Under the pieces are notes generated by a model that worked only from the letters and a program-made list of their open reading frames with translations, had not been told where the DNA came from and ran no database searches. From Methylococcaceae bacterium (GTDB lineage Bacteria; Pseudomonadota; Gammaproteobacteria; Methylococcales; Methylococcaceae), in contig VEPB01000318.1 of the NCBI GenBank assembly GCA_012026715.1, positions 1 through 7,493 on the forward strand: a stretch of DNA of 7,493 bases. The letters run 5' to 3'. Made by a program: the position numbers and the translations under genes. Position 1 is the first letter of the stretch. Each line of letters begins with the position of its first letter. Shown piece after piece: positions 1 to 6,869 of the stretch.

Positions 1-1296
<1,296 letters not shown>

Positions 1297-1350
1297 GTTG
1301 AATACCTTCTATCTGTCTTGAATCTATGGGTTAACGGATCGGCGCGGGGC

Positions 1351-1641
1351 TCAGGCTTCGAGCACGCCCATGATGTCTTCTTCCCGCATCACGACGATCT
1401 CTTCGCCGTCCATCTTCACTTCGGTGCCGGAATACTTGCCGAACAGAACCTTGTCGCCAACCTTGACCTGCAGGGGACGGACCTGTCCGTTATCGAGCAC
1501 CTTGCCGGTGCCGACGGCCAACACTTCGCCCCGAATCGGCTTCTCGGTCGCGGAATCGGGAATCACGATGCCACCGGCGGTGGTGCGTTCTTCTTCCACG
1601 CGCTTAACGATTACACGGTCATGTAGCGGACGAATCTTCAT
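1351..1641 (-). CDS. groES: GroES (Hsp10) co-chaperonin
   Basis: GroES is the heptameric lid that caps the GroEL ring and forms the closed folding chamber. The protein has 96 residues (E. coli 97) and is full length. It opens MKIRPLHDRVIVKR, the family signature. The mobile loop that contacts GroEL is at about residues 16-32 and contains the hydrophobic tripeptide I25-V26-I27. The C-terminus EEDIMGVLEA matches the conserved last beta strand. The ATG at 1639-1641 has a strong AAGGAG Shine-Dalgarno (1648-1653, minus strand) 6 nt away. It is the first gene of the groES-groEL operon and is probably repressed by HrcA through the CIRCE element in its leader. Nothing is unusual about the protein. 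Confidence 0.98.
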   Translation of the reverse strand: MKIRPLHDRVIVKRVEEERTTAGGIVIPDSATEKPIRGEVLAVGTGKVLDNGQVRPLQVKVGDKVLFGKYSGTEVKMDGEEIVVMREEDIMGVLEA

Positions 1642-1664
1642 CGGTTACTCCTTATGAGGTTACA

Positions 1665-1678
1665 GAAAACTGGTTTTC
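1665..1678. repeat. Short inverted repeat in the groES leader
   Basis: GAAAAC and GTTTTC flank two bases (TG). In the leader RNA this could form a weak A-U-rich hairpin of five base pairs with a four-base loop, about 12 nt upstream of the groES Shine-Dalgarno. It could be a dyad of no function. No protein-binding consensus is recognised. Confidence 0.3.
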
Positions 1679-1691
1679 GCGAGAGCCGCTG

Positions 1692-1718
1692 TTAGCACTC
1701 GTCGCAAGAGAGTGCCAA
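1692..1718 (-). promoter_or_regulatory. CIRCE operator (HrcA binding site)
   Basis: The plus strand reads TTAGCACTC, a 9-base spacer, then GAGTGCCAA. The CIRCE consensus is TTAGCACTC-N9-GAGTGCTAA, so one arm is perfect, the other differs at one base, and the spacer is exactly nine. HrcA is known to bind this element and repress chaperone genes until heat stress. The element ends about 50 bp before the groES start and overlaps the predicted transcription start, so repression by blocking RNA polymerase is expected. No hrcA gene is in this window. Confidence 0.95.
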
Positions 1719-1745
1719 TCATAGCCACGACGCTTCGCTTGTCAA
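1718..1745 (-). promoter_or_regulatory. Sigma-70-type promoter of groES-groEL
   Basis: On the minus strand a perfect TTGACA (1740-1745) is followed after 16 bp by TATGAT (1718-1723, 5 of 6 to TATAAT). The predicted start of transcription is near 1711, inside CIRCE, which gives a leader of about 70 nt. This arrangement, a vegetative promoter with CIRCE at the start site, is usual for HrcA-controlled chaperone operons. I see no sigma-32-type -10 (CCCCAT) at a suitable distance. The boxes are seen; the start site is inferred. Confidence 0.8.
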
Positions 1746-1811
1746 GCCAAAACGGCGTGCTGCGGCGCCGCGCAGGGAAATGGGGACAGCCCGCCGGTTC
1801 TTCAAGGGCGC

Positions 1812-1838
1812 GCCGGCAACTTTGTGCGCGTTGCCGGC
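1812..1838. repeat. Perfect 9-bp inverted repeat with 9-bp spacer
   Basis: GCCGGCAAC (1812-1820) and its exact complement GTTGCCGGC (1830-1838) flank TTTGTGCGC. After one mismatch the pairing continues for two more bases on each side (1809-1810 with 1840-1841). Neither strand has a T-run after the stem, so an intrinsic terminator is unlikely. It could be an operator for a dimeric regulator or an RNA hairpin. It matches no site that I recognise. Confidence 0.45.
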
Positions 1839-1950
1839 CCGGCCCGATCCAGCCTTGCGGAAGCCGGACGCCGCCATCCTTCCGGTCGACCGGCAGCCGG
1901 CCCGGCCGCCGCCACCGACCACCCGAGAGCGCCGGGCCGTGGAGCAATAA

Positions 1951-1966
1951 TGTGACTAAACTCACA
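1951..1966 (+). promoter_or_regulatory. CRP/Vfr-like operator upstream of the histidine kinase
   Basis: TGTGA, six bases, TCACA: both half-sites of the CRP family consensus are perfect and at the right spacing. The site is intergenic, with its centre about 109 bp before the GTG of the kinase and about 250 bp from the predicted groES start of transcription. Control of the kinase unit by a cAMP-CRP or Vfr type protein is the simplest reading. No clear -10 lies at the standard class I or class II distance, so activation is not proven; repression of an upstream promoter is also possible. Other CRP/FNR family members prefer different half-sites (FNR TTGAT). Confidence 0.55.
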
Positions 1967-2067
1967 GTGTCTGAAGCCGCCGCAGCCTTCCCCTTGCCCA
2001 GCCGTGACGGGGCAGGGGTTGGCGCCGGCCTGTACCCCCTTGCATCGCCCGCCACGAGGGAAACGCC

Positions 2068-4269
2068 GTGCAGTTGAATCCGGAAACGGTCACACCGGAA
2101 GCCGGCAGCGCCAACTCAGCGCTCAGCTCGCGCATTCCGCTGCTGCTGTTCCTGCTGTTCGTGCTGGGACTGTCGGCGCTCGCCAGCGCCGGCTACCGGT
2201 GGTTCAAGAACCACGAAGTCGAACTGGCTCAGGACACCCTGTCCTCCATCGCCGATCTGAAGCAAAAGCAGATCGCCGAGTGGATGGCCAATCTCCGGAA
2301 GACGCCCGATCTGATGATCTCCGGAGGCCTGCTGGCTTACACCGTCGAACGGTGGCTGCGGGACGGCAAGCCGGCTAACGAAGATGCAGATCGCATCCGC
2401 AAGCGTCTGGCGGTCATCCGCGAGGTTAACGAACTGGCTTCGGTGCACCTGATCGATCGGGAAGGCCGGGGCGTGATGACCTCCGGCCTGGATATTCCGC
2501 CGCCGGCCATCGCCGACACACTGCAGGCGCTGCAGGATCGGAGCGTTCGGGTCACCGGAGTGCACCGCGCCGATGGGGAAAAACCGGGCGAAACTCACGT
2601 GGACGTGATCGCGCCGTTGACCGTCGAGAAGGACGGCCACTTGATGTCGGTGGGTGCCCTCGCCTACCACATCGAGCTGGCAAACTATCTATTCCCGCTG
2701 ATTCAATCCTGGCCCACTCCGAGCGCGACCGCTGAAACCTTGCTGGTTCAGCGGGAGGACGACCAGGTCGTGTTCCTCAACCGGCTCCGGCATCGGCCAG
2801 ACGCCCCGCCCCTCAGGCTGCGCCAGCCGATCACCGGCGAAACCCCTGCTGCCCGCGGAATCGGTGGCGAATTGGGGATCATGGAAGGGTTCGACTACCG
2901 CGGCGTCGCCGTGCTGGCTGATGTCCGGCGGATACCCGGGACGCCATGGATCATGGTGGCCAAGCAGGACCTGCACGAGATCTACCGGCCGGTGCGCCAT
3001 GCGGGATGGCTGGGGGCGAGCCTGGCCCTGAGCCTCAACGGTTTGTTCGGATTGGTCATCTGGCACTGGTACAAGCGCCGATTGACCACCCTGGCGTTCT
3101 CCGGCGCCCGGACGGAAGCCAGGATGGCGAGCCTGGAACTGCGGTTCGCATCGGTGCTGAGGGAAGCCAACGACATCATCCTGCTGATGAGCGACAGCGG
3201 CGTGATCCTGGACGCCAACCGGCGCGCCTTCGAAACCTATGGCTATCCGCCGGCCGAGCTGATCGGCATGGATGCCCGCAGGCTTTGCGAGACGGCCGGC
3301 TGCGACTCCGTCGATGCCTGGACCACGCCGGACGGCAAGCCTTTCGAGACCCTGCACCGCCGCGCCGACGGGGCGGCCATGGAGGTCGAAGTCGGCACCC
3401 GCTTGATCGCCAGCGGTGGGCAACGCTATCTGCAGGCCATCATCCGCGACATCGGCGAACGCAAACGGGCCGAGGCGGAAATCCGGGCCCTCAATGCGAA
3501 CCTGGAACTCCGGGTACAGGAACGGACCGCGGCGCTGGAACAGGCCATCAAGGAGCAGGAATCCTTCTCCTATTCCATCGCCCACGATCTGCGCATCCCG
3601 CTGCGGGCGATCGATGGCTTTTCCCAGAAACTCGCCCTCAACTGCGAACCACTGCTGGATGACGAAGGGCGACGCCTGATTCAGGTGGTGCGCCGCAACG
3701 CCGTCCGGATGGCGCAGCTGATCGACGATATCCTGCGGTTTTCGCGGATGTCCCGTTGCGCCATGAACTTCATCGAGATCGACATGAATAGCCTGGTCCG
3801 CGAGGTCTTCGACGAGGTGCGGAACGAGTTCCCCTCCCGATCCATCTCCTTGGACCTGGGCGCCCTGCCGGCCGCCCACGGCGATCTGGCCTTGATCCGC
3901 CAAGTGGTGGTCAACCTCCTGTCCAACGCTGCCAAATTCACCGCCATTCGGACCCATGCGACGATCCGGGTGGAGGGGGGGCGCGACGATGGCCATGCGA
4001 TCTACTGTGTCACCGACAACGGCGTCGGGTTCGACATGCAATACGTCGACAAGCTGTTCGGCGTCTTCCACCGTTTGCACGGCATCGACGAATTCGAAGG
4101 TACCGGGATCGGCCTGGCGATCGTCAAGCGCGTGGTCATGCGCCACGGCGGCTGGGTCAGCGCCGAGGCCAAGACCGACGAAGGCGCCAGTTTCCGATTC
4201 AGCCTGCCGGTCGCTCCGGCACCGGGCCTTCCGCCGCCGGGCCAAGTCACGCCGGCCAAAACCGGGTAG
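2068..4269 (+). CDS. Membrane-bound PAS-domain sensor histidine kinase
   Basis: A 733-residue sensor kinase that should autophosphorylate and pass the phosphate to a response regulator not encoded here. Order of parts: cytoplasmic N-terminus; membrane helix about 23-43; periplasmic sensor about 44-312, probably a double-Cache-like fold, with the stretch LIQSWPTPSATAETLLV (211-227) that recurs in such sensors; membrane helix about 314-334; PAS domain about 358-465; a coiled coil about 466-503; HisKA with phospho-acceptor H506 in AHDLRIPLRAIDGFS; HATPase_c with N-box N616/N620, G1 box DNGVGF (650-655) and G2 box GTGIGL (678-683). The catalytic parts are intact and resemble phytochrome-type kinases. 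The GTG at 2068 has GAGGG 7 nt upstream, and the first internal Met falls after the first membrane helix. Ligand and partner are unknown. The CBS gene follows after 36 bp. Confidence 0.93.
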   Translation: MQLNPETVTPEAGSANSALSSRIPLLLFLLFVLGLSALASAGYRWFKNHEVELAQDTLSSIADLKQKQIAEWMANLRKTPDLMISGGLLAYTVERWLRDGKPANEDADRIRKRLAVIREVNELASVHLIDREGRGVMTSGLDIPPPAIADTLQALQDRSVRVTGVHRADGEKPGETHVDVIAPLTVEKDGHLMSVGALAYHIELANYLFPLIQSWPTPSATAETLLVQREDDQVVFLNRLRHRPDAPPLRLRQPITGETPAARGIGGELGIMEGFDYRGVAVLADVRRIPGTPWIMVAKQDLHEIYRPVRHAGWLGASLALSLNGLFGLVIWHWYKRRLTTLAFSGARTEARMASLELRFASVLREANDIILLMSDSGVILDANRRAFETYGYPPAELIGMDARRLCETAGCDSVDAWTTPDGKPFETLHRRADGAAMEVEVGTRLIASGGQRYLQAIIRDIGERKRAEAEIRALNANLELRVQERTAALEQAIKEQESFSYSIAHDLRIPLRAIDGFSQKLALNCEPLLDDEGRRLIQVVRRNAVRMAQLIDDILRFSRMSRCAMNFIEIDMNSLVREVFDEVRNEFPSRSISLDLGALPAAHGDLALIRQVVVNLLSNAAKFTAIRTHATIRVEGGRDDGHAIYCVTDNGVGFDMQYVDKLFGVFHRLHGIDEFEGTGIGLAIVKRVVMRHGGWVSAEAKTDEGASFRFSLPVAPAPGLPPPGQVTPAKTG

Positions 4270-4278
4270 AATGCCCGG
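4262..4278 (+). repeat. Small hairpin over the kinase stop codon, with a -10-like box
   Basis: CCGGG and CCCGG flank seven bases that include the TAG stop of the kinase gene. No T-run follows, so it is not a typical terminator and read-through into the CBS gene is expected. The same spot contains TAGAAT (4267-4272), five of six to the -10 consensus, but 17 bp upstream there is no recognisable -35. An internal promoter for the CBS gene is possible but weakly supported. Confidence 0.25.
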
Positions 4279-4305
4279 CCATCGCTTCCCTCACGGAGAA
4301 TTCCC

Positions 4306-4761
4306 ATGTCCGTCGGCTATTACTGCAAACGTTCCGTCGTCACCGCCTCCAAGCAAGACTCCATCGTCACCGCCGCGCAACTGATGCGGCAGAACCACAT
4401 CGGCTGCCTGGTGATCGTCGAAGACACCGGGGCCGGCAATCAGCCGGTGGGCGTGCTCACGGACCGCGATCTGGTGGTGGAAATTCTGGCCGCGGAGATC
4501 AATCCCGACGACGTCACGGTGGGAGACATCATGAGCTTCGAGCTGCTGACGGCCTGGGAAACCGACAGCATCTGGGAAACCCTGCAACGCATGCGGGTCA
4601 AGGGCGTGCGAAGGGTTCCGGTGGTGGACCAGAAGGGGCTGCTGACCGGCATCCTCAGCAGCGACGATCTGCTGGAAGTCTTGTCCGAGGAGCTGAGCCA
4701 GCTGGCCAAGCTGTCCAACCGCGAGCAGCAGCGGGAGTCGGCCCAGCGCAGCGCCGGCTGA
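4306..4761 (+). CDS. Two-CBS-domain protein
   Basis: A 151-residue soluble protein made almost only of a CBS pair (Bateman module). CBS1 spans about residues 8-63 and ends in the GVLTDRDL motif (49-56); CBS2 spans about 74-127 with VKGVRRVPVVD (98-108) and GILSSDDL (115-122). Such pairs bind adenosine nucleotides such as AMP, ATP or S-adenosylmethionine; the T-D-R-D segment is the kind that contacts ribose and phosphate. There is no catalytic domain, so it is probably a stand-alone sensor that acts on a partner. The C-terminal tail (about 128-151) is charged and helical. The ATG has GGAG 7 nt upstream. It lies 36 bp after the kinase and 28 bp before arsC, which suggests co-transcription. The partner cannot be told from sequence. 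Confidence 0.9.
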   Translation: MSVGYYCKRSVVTASKQDSIVTAAQLMRQNHIGCLVIVEDTGAGNQPVGVLTDRDLVVEILAAEINPDDVTVGDIMSFELLTAWETDSIWETLQRMRVKGVRRVPVVDQKGLLTGILSSDDLLEVLSEELSQLAKLSNREQQRESAQRSAG

Positions 4762-4789
4762 GCAGCGATCCGTCGCCGGAGCTACCGCC

Positions 4790-5137
4790 ATGTCCGTCAC
4801 CATCTATCACAACCCGCGCTGCGGCAAATCCCGCAGTGCGCTCCAGTTGCTGCGTGAACGCGGGATCGAACCGACCGTCATCGAATACCTGAAGGCGGGA
4901 CCCGATTACGCTCAACTGGAACAGCTGCTGGCCTGGCTGGGCCTGGACCCGCGCGAACTCATGCGCAAGAACGAAGCCATTTACAAGGAAGCGGGACTGG
5001 ATGACCCAGCCCTCGACCGGCAGACGCTGATCCAGGCCATGGTCGAGCATCCCATCCTGATCGAGCGCCCCATCGTCGTGGCCGACGGCAAGGCGGCCAT
5101 CGGCCGCCCGCCGGAGAAGGTGCTCGACATCCTTTGA
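4790..5137 (+). CDS. arsC: ArsC/YfgD-family arsenate reductase (glutaredoxin type)
   Basis: A 115-residue thioredoxin-fold protein of the glutaredoxin-coupled ArsC family, in which arsenate is reduced to arsenite using glutathione. It begins IYHNPRCGKSR; C11 is the catalytic cysteine, and R59, R93 and R106 match the three arginines of plasmid R773 ArsC (R60, R94, R107) with a constant offset of one. The C-terminal RPIVV-x5-AIGRPPE block is typical. Its length and whole sequence are closer to E. coli YfgD (119 aa) than to plasmid ArsC (141 aa), so an arsenate role is plausible but unproven. No ars operon genes (arsR, arsB) are nearby. The location upstream of wrbA and hda fits the housekeeping yfgD branch. 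GGAG lies 8 nt before the ATG. Confidence 0.92.
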   Translation: MSVTIYHNPRCGKSRSALQLLRERGIEPTVIEYLKAGPDYAQLEQLLAWLGLDPRELMRKNEAIYKEAGLDDPALDRQTLIQAMVEHPILIERPIVVADGKAAIGRPPEKVLDIL

Positions 5138-5149
5138 CGTGTAAATCCG

Positions 5150-5165
5150 GCCGGCCGCTGCCGGC
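5150..5165 (+). repeat. GC-rich hairpin between arsC and wrbA
   Basis: GCCGGC, four bases (CGCT), GCCGGC: a six-pair stem 12 bp after the arsC stop. It is followed by ATCTCCTC rather than a T-tract, so it is a poor intrinsic terminator. It may attenuate or stabilise the mRNA between arsC and wrbA, or be chance in GC-rich DNA. Confidence 0.3.
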
Positions 5166-5227
5166 ATCTCCTCGACTCCATCGAGACCCGCTGAAGTTCG
5201 CTACCCTGGTCCGCTGACCCGCGCCTC

Positions 5228-5833
5228 ATGACATCCCCGACCGCCGAAATTCTCATCGTTTATTACAGCCGCTACGGTTCCACCGCCGACATGGCCAACC
5301 TGATCGCCCGCGGTGTCGAAGAAGTGAGCGGCGCTTCCGCCAAGATACGGACGGTCCCCGAAATTTCTCCGGTGTGCGAAGCGACGGAAGACACTGTCCC
5401 GGCCTCCGGACACCCCTACGCTTCCACCGCCGACCTGGAGGCCTGCGATGGCCTGGCCCTCGGCAGCCCCACCCATTTCGGCAACATGGCAGCTCCCCTC
5501 AAGTATTTCCTGGACAATACCAGCAGCCTGTGGTTTTCCGGCGCCCTTTCGGGTAAGCCGGCCGGGGTGTTCACGGCCACCTCCTCGCTGCACGGCGGCC
5601 AGGAAACCACCCTGCTCACCATGCTGCTACCCTTGCTGCACCACGGCATGATCCTGGTGGGCATTCCCAGCAGTGAACCGGCCCTGCTTCAAACCAGTTC
5701 CGGCGGCACCCCTTATGGTCCGAGCCGTCACACCGGGCGCGACGACGTCATGACCGACGACGAAAAGAAGCTATGCCGTGCCTTCGGCGCGCGGCTGGCG
5801 CGGGTGGCCCTGGCGCTCAAGGCAGCAGCATGA
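5228..5833 (+). CDS. wrbA: WrbA, flavodoxin-like NAD(P)H:quinone oxidoreductase (type IV)
   Basis: A 201-residue FMN protein that carries out two-electron reduction of quinones, which avoids semiquinones and oxidative stress. The fold starts with a beta strand ILIVYYSRYGST; residues 14-19 (SRYGST) form the FMN phosphate loop. GSPTHFGNMAAPLKYFLD (79-96) and the SSLHGGQETTLL segment are hallmarks of WrbA, and GGTPYG near 159-164 is the later conserved loop. The length fits the family (about 200). The ATG at 5228 gives an N-terminus like that of E. coli WrbA, but no good Shine-Dalgarno precedes it; a TAnnnT box (TACCCT, 5202-5207) lacks a matching -35. The gene lies 90 bp after arsC and its TGA overlaps the next start in ATGA. 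Confidence 0.95.
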   Translation: MTSPTAEILIVYYSRYGSTADMANLIARGVEEVSGASAKIRTVPEISPVCEATEDTVPASGHPYASTADLEACDGLALGSPTHFGNMAAPLKYFLDNTSSLWFSGALSGKPAGVFTATSSLHGGQETTLLTMLLPLLHHGMILVGIPSSEPALLQTSSGGTPYGPSRHTGRDDVMTDDEKKLCRAFGARLARVALALKAAA

Positions 5834-6198
5834 CCATGCCGGCACTCTTAGGGCATGGGTTTGCCCTGACCGGCTGCCTGGGACTGATCGTCCTCTGGCT
5901 GGCCTGGGTCACGGTTCTTGCCCCCTACCCGTTACCCGCTCGCGCCCCCACCCTGCTGGCGGCCACCCTGCCGCTGTTGCTGCCGCTGCGCGGACTGGTC
6001 CATCGGCAGCGACGCAGCTATGGCTGGCTGGGCATGCTGAGCCTCGGCTATTTCATTCACGGCGTGGGGGCCTGGACTGCGGCACCGGAACGGCTGCCCG
6101 CGAGCCTGGAACTCTTGCTGAGCCTGGCGCTGTTCGGCGGCTGCCTGTTGAGCCTGCGGGCACGGCAATCCCAGTGCGACAACAACCCCTCCCGCTAG
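5830..6198 (+). CDS. DUF2069 family small membrane protein
   Basis: A 122-residue inner-membrane protein of unknown function with about four hydrophobic segments: roughly 10-31, 37-56, 65-81 and 94-109. The family marks I recognise are LPLLLPLRGLVH, YFIHGVGAW and the LELLLSLALFGGCL run near the end. It is found next to hda and wrbA in Pseudomonas, as far as I recall, which supports the call. I chose the ATG at 5830, because it overlaps the wrbA stop in ATGA and has AAGG (5819-5822) 7 nt upstream; an earlier in-frame ATG at 5773 would lie inside wrbA and add a non-hydrophobic, Arg/Gly-rich tail. Its last 25 bases overlap hda. The function is not known. Confidence 0.88.
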   Translation: MTMPALLGHGFALTGCLGLIVLWLAWVTVLAPYPLPARAPTLLAATLPLLLPLRGLVHRQRRSYGWLGMLSLGYFIHGVGAWTAAPERLPASLELLLSLALFGGCLLSLRARQSQCDNNPSR

Positions 6199-6869
6199 GA
6201 TTCGATCCGCTCCAGGGGTTCGAGGAATTCCATTCAGGACCCAACGCCGAACTCGTCTCGCATCTGCGCGAACTGGCAGCGGGCGGCACGGAACCGTTCA
6301 TCCATCTGTGGGGTGCGGCGGGACAAGGCAAATCTCATTTGCTCAACGCCTGCTGCCGCGACGCCCATCGCCGGGGACTGAGCTGCGCCTATTTGCCGCT
6401 GGCCACGTTGAGGGACTATGGGCCGGAAGTGTTGGAAGGCCTCGGCGCACTGGATCTGCTCTGCCTGGACGATCTGGAACAAATCGGTGGCGACCCTGCA
6501 TGGGAACAAAGCCTGTTTTCGCTATTCAACGAACTGCGGGACAAGGACCGCCGACTGCTGACCGCGAGTAGCCAACCGCCGGCACACTTGCCGGTGAACC
6601 TGCCGGATCTGAAGACCCGGCTGGGATGGGGACTGACCTTGCATCTCGCGCCTCTAACCGATTCCGACAGGCTGCTGGCGCTCCATCTGCATGCCCGCGC
6701 CATGGGACTGGACCTCCCGGAAGCGGCGGGCCGCTACCTGATGGCCCATCACCCGCGAGATCTGGGCAGCCTCCGGCAACTGCTCGGGGAACTGGACCGG
6801 GCCACCCTGGCCGCCCAACGCAAGCTAACCGTCCCGTTCATCAAAACCTACCTGGAGCACTTGGCGTGA
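6174..6869 (+). CDS. hda: Hda, DnaA-like AAA+ regulator of replication initiation
   Basis: Hda binds the DNA-loaded beta clamp and drives hydrolysis of DnaA-bound ATP, which prevents re-initiation at oriC. The protein has 231 residues (E. coli 233). The GTG at 6174 is chosen because it gives the family N-terminus with the clamp-binding motif QQPLPL at residues 3-8 (E. coli QLSLPL); longer readings run inside wrbA and the DUF2069 gene and look non-coding. Walker A is GAAGQGKSH (47-55), Walker B is CLDD with D99-D100, sensor I is near TASSQ (130-134), and the arginine finger is R149 in TRLGWG (E. coli R153). Unlike DnaA it lacks the DNA-binding domain IV. Box VIII and the C-terminal QRKLTVPFIKTYL follow E. 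coli closely. No clear Shine-Dalgarno is seen, so translation is probably coupled to the upstream gene. Confidence 0.95.
   Translation: MRQQPLPLGFDPLQGFEEFHSGPNAELVSHLRELAAGGTEPFIHLWGAAGQGKSHLLNACCRDAHRRGLSCAYLPLATLRDYGPEVLEGLGALDLLCLDDLEQIGGDPAWEQSLFSLFNELRDKDRRLLTASSQPPAHLPVNLPDLKTRLGWGLTLHLAPLTDSDRLLALHLHARAMGLDLPEAAGRYLMAHHPRDLGSLRQLLGELDRATLAAQRKLTVPFIKTYLEHLA

Larger units (their letters stand above)
1746..2067. other. Divergent intergenic region between groES promoter and histidine kinase
   Basis: About 320 bp of GC-rich DNA upstream of both transcription units. Open frames exist on both strands, but their translations are rich in Arg, Pro, Gly and Ala, match no family I know, and overlap each other, so I call no gene. 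The stretch holds a perfect 9-bp inverted repeat (1812-1838), a 12-bp palindrome CCGGTCGACCGG (1882-1893) and a CRP-like site (1951-1966). A convincing -35/-10 pair for the kinase gene was not found; the sequence between the CRP-like site and the start codon is GC-rich. The kinase Shine-Dalgarno GAGGG is at 2056-2060. Confidence 0.7.

Noticed and set aside
1882..1893. 12-bp palindrome CCGGTCGACCGG
   Set aside because: Perfect, but composed of G+C-rich words common in this DNA, with no spacer and no known operator consensus. Noted only as a possible site.
1660..2055. Open frames on both strands in the divergent intergenic region
   Set aside because: They overlap CIRCE, the promoter and each other, are of low-complexity Arg/Pro/Gly/Ala composition, and show no family similarity.
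2689..4245. Minus-strand open frame (518 codons) antisense to the histidine kinase
   Set aside because: The kinase has all conserved boxes in its frame; the antisense product matches nothing and only reflects high GC content in third positions.
5134..5162. TTGACG at the arsC stop as a -35 box for wrbA
   Set aside because: No acceptable -10 box lies 15-19 bp downstream; the sequence there is the GC-rich hairpin.
5773..5829. Earlier ATG for the DUF2069 gene
   Set aside because: It would overlap wrbA by about 60 bases and add a polar, Gly/Arg-rich stretch; the ATG at 5830 has a ribosome site and the usual ATGA overlap.
5778..6173. N-terminal extension of hda by 132 codons to an upstream ATG
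   Set aside because: The extension lies inside wrbA and the DUF2069 gene and has no recognisable domain. The GTG at 6174 gives the normal family length and N-terminus.
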